The notes under the pieces: generated by a model | What the model was told of the DNA's origin: nothing | Seen by the model: only the letters and a program-made list of their open reading frames with translations | The model's database searches: none | Assembly (NCBI GenBank): GCA_020049115.1 | Contig: JAIFLK010000034.1 | Coordinates: 1-36,999, forward strand | Source: Chloroflexota bacterium | GTDB taxonomy: Bacteria; Chloroflexota; Anaerolineae; 4572-78; J111 | Direction: 5' to 3' | Length of the DNA: 36,999 nt | In this document: positions 1-7,533 of the stretch, in pieces | How positions within the stretch are numbered: the stretch's first letter is position 1 | Layout of the letters: each line of letters opens with the position of its first letter | Translations under genes and position numbers: made by a program

Positions 1-87
1 ATTTTGTAGGGGCAATGCCTTGTGCTTGCCACCATTGCGGGCAGGGACAAGCCCTGCCCCTACGAAAATCATTAAATCGGTATAATG
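1..87. repeat. Dispersed inverted-repeat element, copy 1 (partial)
   Basis: The stretch contains GTAGGGGCA and TGCCCCTAC arms and ends in AATCGGTATA (75-84). The same sequence recurs at 9996-10134, where both outer ends are present. The left end is cut by the window edge. Confidence 0.75.
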
Positions 88-110
88 TCTATTTATGCCC
101 TCTGGGTACT

Positions 111-135
111 CCACTTCGTTCCGTTCAGAATGACA
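111..135. repeat. Fragment of a widespread intergenic repeat
   Basis: Read on the minus strand this is GTCATTCTGAACGGAACGAA followed by GTGG, a form of the GTCATTCTGA-type repeat found between genes in several bacterial phyla. The link to that family is from memory, not a search. Confidence 0.45.
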
Positions 136-163
136 TGGCCTTAACTCCATAGCCTAAAAAGAT

Positions 164-263
164 GTGGGTAATAGTTAGCTCCGAGTGGGAGAAGGGAGAC
201 AAGATACTCCCTCGCCCTTTAGGCGAGGGCTGGGGTGAGGATGTTAAATCTTGATATACTGAG
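164..263. repeat. Composite repeat with hairpin, copy 1
   Basis: This stretch begins GTGGGTAATAG and ends near TTGATATACTGAG. It matches 10307-10372 but carries an extra internal segment. It contains the hairpin CCCTCGCC / GGCGAGGG (209-229) and the tail GGCTGGGGTGAGG. It lies just past the stop of the kinase at 268-2979 and could act as its terminator, although no clear U-run follows. Confidence 0.6.
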
Positions 264-267
264 ACTG

Positions 268-2979
268 CTATACCTGCAACTGCACGCTAAAGCGTACCGT
301 CGTCCCCTGGCCCAACTCACTCTCCACCCAAATATGGCCGCCACTTTTGATAACCAATTCCTGACAAATGATTAAGCCCAAGCCCGTCCCCGTCTCCTTC
401 CCCGTCCCCACCGTTGTCACATGTTGGTCAATCTTAAACAATTTCTGCTGCGTGGCCTCATCCATGCCCACACCTGTATCAGTAATGGACACCTCGACAT
501 AATGAGGAATGAGGAATTGGGAATTAGGAATTATTAATTCCTGACTCCTAATTCCTAATTCCTCATTCTTAATTCCTATCGTCACCTGACCCCCTGGCGG
601 GGTGAATTTCAACGCGTTATTCGTTAAATTACGAATGATGGTATTCAACATGTTCTCATCTCCATACACCATAACCCCAGGCGCAATCTCATTTAATAAC
701 GTAATTTCCTTAACCTTGGCGACCTCACTCAACACATGCACCGTTTGTTGCGCCACCCCACTCAAATCCAATGACTGGGGCTGATACTCCATCCGCCCCA
801 TTTGCAAGCGCGCCCAATATAACAAATTCTCTAACAACTCAAAAACCCGCCGCGCCGACCTATCCACGGCTGTACTCATCTCTCGCACATCGTTGGGTGT
901 TAAATTATCCGCCATCTCCATCATCAACTCCAAATTCCCTAACAACGGTAAAAATGGCCCCTTCAAATCATGCGCCAAAATGGAGAAAAATTTATCTTTA
1001 TCCAAATTTAATTTAACCAACTGTTCATTGGCCTGCTGTGCTTCTTCATACAAGCGCACATTGTTCATGGCGGTGGCGGCTTGGTCGGCAAAACTCCGTA
1101 ACAACTGCACATCTTCCTCATGATAAGCCCCCACTTGGAAATTATCCAACGTCAGCACGCCCAAAACGGTACGCCCCAGTAACAACGGCGCGCCCATCCA
1201 AGCCCGAATCATGCGGCTGTTTTCCCAAACCTCCCATCGTGGGTCTTCACACACATCGGCAATCAAAATCGGTTGTTGCTCACGAAACACTTGCGCCACA
1301 GGGTTAATAGAATTGATTGAAATACGACTGCCAATATAACTTTCAGCATACCCCGTGCCCCGAGTCAACACCAGGTCAGACCCATCCTGCAAAAAGACAC
1401 TCGCGCCATTATATTGAATAACTTTTCGTAACTGGCTCATGATTTCGGCTAATACTTTATCCCTATCCAAACTACTGTTCAGCATAATCGCCACTTGGTG
1501 CAAACTTTCCGCCACTAGCCGTTGGCGTTGCTCCGACGTGAATAAGCGCGCATTGGTTAAAGCCACCGCCACCTGCCCCGCCAAAGAACGTAATAAACTA
1601 GCATCACCCTCATCTAAACCACCAATATTATCACTCTGCACATCCAACACCCCCACCACCTGACCATCCCGAATAATTGGCACCGCCATCTCCGCCTGAG
1701 TTTCAGGTAACAATGGATTAGGCAACCAATTTTCCACCGCCCGTACATTAGAAACACTCACCACCTGACTACTACGCGCCGCTTGCGCCACCAAACTAAT
1801 CGGCGCATCCAACGAAATGGCATGTCCCCGCTGTTTCATCACCCGCGCCGCCTCGCCCGTCCCTTCCGCCATGATTAATTTCGTTTGAATTGGGTCAACC
1901 AAATAAATATGCACATGATAATAATTAAAACTAACCTTAATGCGATTAACCAATTCAACTAATAACCGATTAAAATCAAGCAAACCATTCAACTGCTCAC
2001 TCAACAAGGCCACCACCTCCAACCGCTGAGTACGCTGTTCCACCCGTTGTTCCAACTCCACATTTAACTTCACCAACTGCTCATTGACCTGCCGCGCCGC
2101 ATTATATAAACGAGCATTACGAATAGCCACCGCCGCATGATTAGCAAATATTTGTAAAATAGACACCTCGGCCTCATCATATCTATTCGCCGTAAAACTA
2201 TCCACCGTTAACACCCCAATTGATTCACCCTCTATCACCAAAGGCGCGCCCATCCAACTAGCAATGGGGTCGCTCTCCGTCCACACTCGCCACCGTACAT
2301 CATGTTTCGTATTCGCTATCAACATACGCTTTTGGCTATTAAATACCATGACTCCAGAGCTACTATCGGTCAACAGCAACGTATTACCCAAATAGGTCGC
2401 CGCAAAACCAATGCCATGCGATACCACCAACTGTTGATTTTCATGTAATAAAACAGAAGCCCCATCAAAAGGCACCACCCGCCCCAATTGTTCCATAATT
2501 ATTTGCAACAATTGCTCCTGGTCTAAGGTACTGTTCAAAACCCTAGATATTTTTCGTAAGCTATCAGATATTTTACGCTGCTGTTGCTGTTCCCGCAACA
2601 AAGTCATCAACCGTAAATGGGTCATAATCCGCGCCAATATTTCGCGATATTGAATCGGTTTCATAATATAATCCACCGCCCCAGCCTCAAACCCCTTCAC
2701 TTTATCCTCTTCACTAGCCAAAGCCGTCATAAAGATAACAGGAATATCTTTAGTTTCTGCATGCGCCTTCAACCGACGGCAAGTTTCAAAGCCATCCAGC
2801 CCAGGCATCATCACATCTAACAAAATAATATGGGGATTCACCAAATGGGCTATCCTCAACCCATCTTCACCATTTAAAGCAGTAACAATATCAAAATCAT
2901 GTTCGCCAAAAAAATTGACTAAGACCTCCAAATTAGCAGGAGTATCATCCACAATTAAAATGGTACTATTTGTAACCAT
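268..2979 (-). CDS. REC-GAF-GAF-GAF histidine kinase
   Basis: Soluble sensor kinase of 903 residues with no membrane segment. An N-terminal receiver domain spans about 5-125, with acidic pair D11/D12, phospho-acceptor D55 (IILLDVMMPG), T85 and K107. Three GAF domains follow at about 155-290, 335-480 and 505-645; the first and third resemble each other more than the second. The DHp helix has H670 in AHDLKGPF, the HDL[KR]GP variant of the H-box. The ATPase domain (about 760-900) has N788 (NLTNNALKFT), DTGVG at 834 and GTGLGL at 863, so it looks active. Residues about 804-826 are a repeat-derived insertion (see finding). The ATG at 2979 is preceded by AAGGA seven bases away. A 273-base repeat-bearing gap separates it from the kinase upstream. 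The receiver domain in front of a kinase suggests its activity is set by phosphorylation from another kinase (inference). Confidence 0.93.
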   Translation of the reverse strand: MVTNSTILIVDDTPANLEVLVNFFGEHDFDIVTALNGEDGLRIAHLVNPHIILLDVMMPGLDGFETCRRLKAHAETKDIPVIFMTALASEEDKVKGFEAGAVDYIMKPIQYREILARIMTHLRLMTLLREQQQQRKISDSLRKISRVLNSTLDQEQLLQIIMEQLGRVVPFDGASVLLHENQQLVVSHGIGFAATYLGNTLLLTDSSSGVMVFNSQKRMLIANTKHDVRWRVWTESDPIASWMGAPLVIEGESIGVLTVDSFTANRYDEAEVSILQIFANHAAVAIRNARLYNAARQVNEQLVKLNVELEQRVEQRTQRLEVVALLSEQLNGLLDFNRLLVELVNRIKVSFNYYHVHIYLVDPIQTKLIMAEGTGEAARVMKQRGHAISLDAPISLVAQAARSSQVVSVSNVRAVENWLPNPLLPETQAEMAVPIIRDGQVVGVLDVQSDNIGGLDEGDASLLRSLAGQVAVALTNARLFTSEQRQRLVAESLHQVAIMLNSSLDRDKVLAEIMSQLRKVIQYNGASVFLQDGSDLVLTRGTGYAESYIGSRISINSINPVAQVFREQQPILIADVCEDPRWEVWENSRMIRAWMGAPLLLGRTVLGVLTLDNFQVGAYHEEDVQLLRSFADQAATAMNNVRLYEEAQQANEQLVKLNLDKDKFFSILAHDLKGPFLPLLGNLELMMEMADNLTPNDVREMSTAVDRSARRVFELLENLLYWARLQMGRMEYQPQSLDLSGVAQQTVHVLSEVAKVKEITLLNEIAPGVMVYGDENMLNTIIRNLTNNALKFTPPGGQVTIGIKNEELGIRSQELIIPNSQFLIPHYVEVSITDTGVGMDEATQQKLFKIDQHVTTVGTGKETGTGLGLIICQELVIKSGGHIWVESELGQGTTVRFSVQLQV

Positions 2980-3038
2980 GTTCTTTTCCTTTACAACACC
3001 TTAATTTATCTTATTCAATCTAATCGTCGCCCCAGGAG

Positions 3039-3079
3039 GGCGAAAGTTTTACTTTCGCCTGTCAAAATGAAATTTTGAC
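3039..3079. terminator. Two adjacent stem-loops downstream of the 3253-5439 kinase gene
   Basis: GGCGAAAGT / ACTTTCGCC (3039-3047 with 3051-3059, loop TTT) is followed at once by GTCAAAAT / ATTTTGAC (3061-3068 with 3072-3079). Both stems are perfect. They sit between two genes of the same strand and may end the upstream transcript; no strong U-run is seen, so this is tentative. Confidence 0.4.
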
Positions 3080-3127
3080 ACTCCAGTTTATGCCCTCACA
3101 CCGTATAAAATGATTAGCTATTGCTTT

Positions 3128-3262
3128 GTTCATTTAATTTCTAGTATATCCGAACAGACAGGAATGTCTGTTCTACCGCTGGTAGGTCGGACATTCTTGT
3201 CTGACCATGTACCTGGTAGGTCGGACATTCTTGTCTGACCATGTACAAAAAATTAAATGAAC
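3128..3262. mobile_element. 135-bp MITE-like element with 13-bp terminal inverted repeats
   Basis: The ends GTTCATTTAATTT (3128-3140) and AAATTAAATGAAC (3250-3262) are perfect inverted repeats. Inside are a hairpin (GAACAGACA / TGTCTGTTC, 3152-3173) and two exact tandem 34-bp units at 3179-3212 and 3213-3246, each an imperfect palindrome. There is no coding capacity. The right end supplies the final codons and stop of the kinase gene. A related half-element is at 11661-11709 in the opposite orientation. Confidence 0.7.
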
Positions 3263-5439
3263 AGTCCACTATTGACGGCTAAAGACATAGTAAACCAAAA
3301 TTCTGCCCCATGCCCCACGTCACTTTGCACCCCGATTTGCCCGCCATGCAAATGCACCAACTCCCGACAAATCGCCAACCCTAAGCCCGTACCACTATAA
3401 AGCCGCCCATCAGACATATCGACTTGTTTAAATTTCTCAAAAATTTCGCCTTGTTGCGCTAAGGGAATCCCGATGCCCGTATCAATCACCGCAAAACGGG
3501 CTTGCTGGTCACTGAGGCGCGTGACCTTAAGGCTGATTTGTCCCTGAGAAGTGAATTTAATGGCGTTATTAAGCAAGTTTAACAAAATCTGTTTCAAACG
3601 GGCGCGGTCAGCATAAACCAAAGGCATGGCGGTTGGTATTTGGCGTAATATTTTGATAGGCTTGTCGGCCAACAAAGCGTTACTTTCCGCCATCACTTCC
3701 TCTAAAATTTCTACACTATCAATTGGCTCTAAATTGAGGCTGATTTGCCCCGACTCAATTTGGGAGATAGCCAAAATATCATCAATTAATTCTAGCAGAT
3801 GTTGTCCATTATCATGAATCCGTTGGACATCAGCCTTCACAGACTCGGCGGCCTCACCACTTAAATCTTGTAATATGAGTTCAGAAAAGCCATTAATGGC
3901 ATTAAGTGGGGTGCGGAGTTCATGGCTGATAACCGTAATAAATTGCGATTTGGCTTGGTCTAATTGTTGTAATTTGAGAATGGTGGCTTGTTTCTCCGCT
4001 ATCATAAAATTAAAGGATTGGGTAAGATAGCCAATTTCATCTTGATAGCGCACGGGAATTTCAATGGCCGATACATCTTGATTAGCTTGCCGTACACCAT
4101 CTAACAACGCATTTAGCGGAGTAACGAGATTGGTACGAAAAAACAACGGGAAGATGATAATAATAAATAAGCTACTAACTATCATCAGTAATAAATGTCC
4201 CTTGATGACATTCTGCGTAATTTGCTGATAACTCCTATCATCTAACCCCACTTCATAGCGTTGTTGGTCACGCTCAAACGTATAAGCACTATATTTTGAG
4301 ACCCTAAAATTATCGTCATAACGCCGAAAAGTGTCCACCTGAAGAGCCGTAACCTGTGCAAATTCATTCACATAACTTACCGCAATGGCGGGGGCAAAGC
4401 GACCAGGCACTTCTTGGCGGACTTTATCTTGTATCACGAGATATTGCAACAGGTCAAAATCAACCTGACGGGCAAATAAACGGTGATAAGCAGTGGGTTC
4501 GTTGATGGGGCGACTGACAATATAAACAATCGGGGCGGGTAAATCTGAAAATGTTTGACGTAAGATAGCTTGATAAGCCAAAACCACATCGGCTTGGCGT
4601 TGCGCCTCTGCTTGAAAATCGAGCTGTTGCGCGGTGATAAGGCCAATAAAGCCGAAATTAACCAGCAAGGCCGTTAAACTGATGCTGACCAATTTTACAA
4701 TAAAAGTAATTCGTTCAGTGGCATGATTAAGAAATACTAAAAACAAAACAAGGGTCATCAACAGCAGGCCGAGATTAATTAAATAGGTTTCAAAAACAAT
4801 GCTTATCAAGCCTGCCCGACGGAGTGGCTCACCGAAGCCAGGCAAGAAGCCAATTAATAAGGCTAACGCAAAGTTGCGGAGAGCTTTCGCTTCAGGGGTC
4901 GGTGGCCTGAAAAGCATTTTTACGCTTTGGCTGATAGAATTGATGGGCAAACCGCCCCAATAAAGCGATTGGCGTAATAAGACAACCACCGTAAAAAAGA
5001 TATAAAGGGGAATGATTAAAAACATGAACAAGCTAATCTGGGCCATAGCGACGGTAAATGACGGATTTTGCAGAATAAGCCCCATCAAATAAAGCCCTAA
5101 CCCCACCATGAATAACCCGCCCAAGCTAGAGCCAAATAACACAATCTTACTTTCGCGCGGTCGTGAATGAATGGGAAAATAGTAGGCAAATTGCATGAAA
5201 AATAGTAAACTGAACAGCGCAAAAATAACAATCCCTGGCTCAATCATAATTGACCACATCGGACTAAGAAAGAGAAAAATAAATAGTAACGTTAAATTCG
5301 CCAAAAAGCCCATAAATAACCAGGTAGAGGGCTGTTTATGCTTCACTTGGGCTAAATAAAAAATACACGTTAGACCCAAAATAACGAGAGCAAAACGAGG
5401 TACGGATTCGTAATTTAAGTTAAATTGGAAGGGCAACAT
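3253..5439 (-). CDS. Membrane histidine kinase, multi-TM N-terminus + HAMP + HisKA/HATPase
   Basis: From the ATG at 5439 the product is 728 residues. About eight hydrophobic helices fill residues 15-267. An extracytoplasmic stretch of about 145 residues follows, then another membrane helix (about 416-435), HAMP (about 436-485), DHp with H506 (SHELRTPLN) and an ATPase domain with N625, DTGIG at 653 and GTGLGL at 683. The multi-helix block before a HAMP region resembles membrane sensors seen on bacterial kinases and adenylate cyclases; its ligand is unknown. Start choice: GGGAG lies eight bases before this ATG. An in-frame GTG at 5454 with AGGTGA nine bases upstream would add five residues and is the alternative. 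The last three codons and the stop TAA lie in the terminal inverted repeat of an inserted element (3128-3262), so the original C-terminus may have been replaced. Confidence 0.92.
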   Translation of the reverse strand: MLPFQFNLNYESVPRFALVILGLTCIFYLAQVKHKQPSTWLFMGFLANLTLLFIFLFLSPMWSIMIEPGIVIFALFSLLFFMQFAYYFPIHSRPRESKIVLFGSSLGGLFMVGLGLYLMGLILQNPSFTVAMAQISLFMFLIIPLYIFFTVVVLLRQSLYWGGLPINSISQSVKMLFRPPTPEAKALRNFALALLIGFLPGFGEPLRRAGLISIVFETYLINLGLLLMTLVLFLVFLNHATERITFIVKLVSISLTALLVNFGFIGLITAQQLDFQAEAQRQADVVLAYQAILRQTFSDLPAPIVYIVSRPINEPTAYHRLFARQVDFDLLQYLVIQDKVRQEVPGRFAPAIAVSYVNEFAQVTALQVDTFRRYDDNFRVSKYSAYTFERDQQRYEVGLDDRSYQQITQNVIKGHLLLMIVSSLFIIIIFPLFFRTNLVTPLNALLDGVRQANQDVSAIEIPVRYQDEIGYLTQSFNFMIAEKQATILKLQQLDQAKSQFITVISHELRTPLNAINGFSELILQDLSGEAAESVKADVQRIHDNGQHLLELIDDILAISQIESGQISLNLEPIDSVEILEEVMAESNALLADKPIKILRQIPTAMPLVYADRARLKQILLNLLNNAIKFTSQGQISLKVTRLSDQQARFAVIDTGIGIPLAQQGEIFEKFKQVDMSDGRLYSGTGLGLAICRELVHLHGGQIGVQSDVGHGAEFWFTMSLAVNSGLFI

Positions 5440-5478
5440 ACCAAAGACTCCCACTATCTAGCGTCACCTGAATGAACT

Positions 5479-5571
5479 TACAAGGACTTACGCAAACACT
5501 AAGTCTACCCCCCTTAGTCCCCCTTTATGCCCGAATGGGTACGACATCAGGGGGAGAAGTTGCTCCCTCTC
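5479..5571. repeat. Intergenic repeat region before the 3253-5439 kinase
   Basis: This contains the motif AGGACTTACGCAAA (5481-5494), whose near-match is inverted at 27515-27528, and a C-run/G-run pair (CCCCCTT and CAGGGGG). No gene is seen. Confidence 0.4.
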
Positions 5572-5597
5572 CTACGTAGGAGAGGGTTGGGGTGAGG
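5563..5597. repeat. Palindromic G/C repeat of the GGGGTGAGG family
   Basis: A perfect 22-base palindrome (5565-5586, CCCTCTCCTAC mirrored) is followed by GTTGGGGTGAGG. It encodes the last residues and the stop of the AAA-ATPase-like gene. Related copies are at 208-240, 10321-10349, 27481-27514 and 29789-29868. Confidence 0.75.
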
Positions 5598-7521
5598 TTT
5601 TACGGACAACGCTTTTATATTCCTGCCACACCAAACGGTCATAGCCCACCGACACCACGACATAACAACGCAATTTCAAAAAGCCCACCCCATACACCTG
5701 TTGCAATTTCTCACGATAAATTTTTAGCTGTTTCTTCGCCTTCGTCAAAGCCGATTGCACGGGTTTCAAGGCCAATAACTCAACTTGACTCATGGCCGCC
5801 ACCTGCTCACCCGTTAATTGATGTTTCCCTAACGGGACATACTTAAACTCAATTAAAATATCTAACAAGGCCGAGTGGCGTAAATCAGGCCGCACCAGCA
5901 TGATTAAATCCCCGTAATGTCGCCCAATCGCTGGCTCGGAATCCATGATATAAAACGTATCATTAAATAATAAGGTTAAAAATACGGTCTTAATGGTCAA
6001 CTCATTGGTCGCCTCATAATCCCGATTGGCAAACACCTTAAATTGTTTCCGTTCAATAAATTCACACAGCGGCCCCATCTCCCCTTTTTGATACAATTGC
6101 CGCGTCACCTGTCGCGCCTCATCAATCTCTTGACCCAACGGTAACATTAACTCAAATAACTGTTCAGCGTAGAGCTTCCGTATCACCAAATTAGGAATTT
6201 GCAAAATCAATTCTTCATAAATAGTACGCTCACGGCTCAACGTGACCACCCCAAAAAAATATAACAACGAGGCCATGAAGGTCGTGTCATGCTCTGGCTT
6301 CAACATCTCCACCACCCCAAAACGGTTGGCTAATTGGCTAATCACCAGCGGCTCATGCTCGCCCAAAAGTTGCGTAATGAGTTCATAACCATGCGGCAAT
6401 TGAGCAATATAAGCAATTTTATTCCTATCCATCGCTAAATTATGGTCTAATATCTGTGACGGAAATTTACATTCGCGCTGTAAATATTTCAAAAAATATA
6501 AGACTAAGGTTGGGTTATAAAGTTTCCCCCCCTGTAAATAATTCGGGGATTTAGTCATCAGGTGACTTGAAGTCACCTGATGACTAGACCACATCCCCTG
6601 TAAATTTACAGGGGGAAGTTTTTCAGAGCTACCCCCTGCTACAGGGGGGAGGTCATAACTAAAGCTATAGCCATTATAAAATGTTCGCATCATCGTTAAA
6701 CCCTCCTCGACCTGCTCCGCCGAAAAATGGCACTGTTGACCAATTTGAGCTAACACCGCGGCCACTTCCGTTTCCTTAAAGCCACATAAATCATTAAACT
6801 GGTGCATAGAATAGATATTTTCCGAAATATTAAAGCCGCTCGTAATATCACTCATCACCACCGGCGACACCCCCGTAATAAACACACGGTCAATCCCCTG
6901 CCCTTCCGTCCCAAATTTAATGGCCCGAAAAATCGTCTTCAGTAGCCCCTCCCCTTTCACCAACGCCTCATACCGTTCATGGCTATCCCCATGCCCCGCC
7001 ATTAACACCTCATTGGCAAAATTGTCATATTCATCAATTAACAAATAAATCTTATACGGGGTACGCGACACCGCCGCCAAAATTGATTGAAATGAACGTA
7101 ACCCATCTGTTGGGTCAAGCTGAATTTCGTGGTCAAAATAGTCACGATAGGCTTGAATAAACTGTTCGGCTTGACCATTCAAATGATTATGTAACTGTTG
7201 CTTAATCTCAGGAATATCGCCCGTTGTATCAATCAGCGAGAAATTCCATTTCAAAATGAAATATTTATTATGGCGCGGCGTGGGTTTCTGCCCAATGGCT
7301 AAATGACCAAACAAAAGGTCAAACTCAGGAGCGCGCCGTATATCGTAATAATTATGCAATACCGACACCCACAGACTCTTCCCAAAGCGGCGCGGCCGCA
7401 GAAACAGCAACACGCTGCCCACCGACTCCATAGTCTCAATTGCGGCGGTACGGTCAATATAAAAATAGTCCTCCTGGATTATCTTGTAAAAATCAGCATT
7501 ACCGTAAGGAAGTCGTATCAT
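5572..7521 (-). CDS. AAA-ATPase-like / PD-(D/E)XK nuclease-superfamily protein
   Basis: About 649 residues of the AAA-ATPase_like (PF09820) plus C-terminal PD-(D/E)XK (PF08011-like) family, which is amplified in some large bacterial genomes; its cellular role is not established. A P-loop-like RPRRFGKSL is at about 42-50, Walker B IYLLIDEYD at about 158-166 and a sensor strand FITGVSPVV near 214. The nuclease-fold motif is GD at 537-538 and EFK at 558-560. Start choice: the ATG at 7521 has GGAGG five bases upstream. An upstream ATG at 7533 abuts the stop of the preceding kinase gene and itself contains that GGAGG, so it is less likely. Residues about 291-332 are an in-frame palindromic insertion between conserved FYNGYSFSYD and KLYNPTLVL. 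The C-terminus (KTSPQPSPT) is read from an intergenic repeat, whose palindrome supplies the stop TAG. It is probably co-transcribed with the kinase 12 bases upstream. Confidence 0.88.
   Translation of the reverse strand: MIRLPYGNADFYKIIQEDYFYIDRTAAIETMESVGSVLLFLRPRRFGKSLWVSVLHNYYDIRRAPEFDLLFGHLAIGQKPTPRHNKYFILKWNFSLIDTTGDIPEIKQQLHNHLNGQAEQFIQAYRDYFDHEIQLDPTDGLRSFQSILAAVSRTPYKIYLLIDEYDNFANEVLMAGHGDSHERYEALVKGEGLLKTIFRAIKFGTEGQGIDRVFITGVSPVVMSDITSGFNISENIYSMHQFNDLCGFKETEVAAVLAQIGQQCHFSAEQVEEGLTMMRTFYNGYSFSYDLPPVAGGSSEKLPPVNLQGMWSSHQVTSSHLMTKSPNYLQGGKLYNPTLVLYFLKYLQRECKFPSQILDHNLAMDRNKIAYIAQLPHGYELITQLLGEHEPLVISQLANRFGVVEMLKPEHDTTFMASLLYFFGVVTLSRERTIYEELILQIPNLVIRKLYAEQLFELMLPLGQEIDEARQVTRQLYQKGEMGPLCEFIERKQFKVFANRDYEATNELTIKTVFLTLLFNDTFYIMDSEPAIGRHYGDLIMLVRPDLRHSALLDILIEFKYVPLGKHQLTGEQVAAMSQVELLALKPVQSALTKAKKQLKIYREKLQQVYGVGFLKLRCYVVVSVGYDRLVWQEYKSVVRKTSPQPSPT
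6526..6651. repeat. In-frame palindromic element inside the AAA-ATPase-like gene
   Basis: About 126 bases made of nested palindromes: a perfect 33-base one (6553-6585), a perfect 20-base one CCCCTGTAAATTTACAGGGG (6595-6614) and CCCCCTG/CAGGGGG (6632-6648). Its layout matches the intergenic element at 22162-22284. It adds about 42 codons without breaking the frame. Confidence 0.8.
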
Positions 7522-7533
7522 TTTAGCCTCCAT

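Noticed and set aside
3179-3246. Possible CRISPR-like array (two 34-bp units)
   Set aside because: The units are directly adjacent with no spacers and lie inside an inverted-repeat element.
5572-7521. Calling the AAA-ATPase-like gene a defence system or transposase
   Set aside because: No partner defence genes or transposase motifs are present; the family's function is not established.
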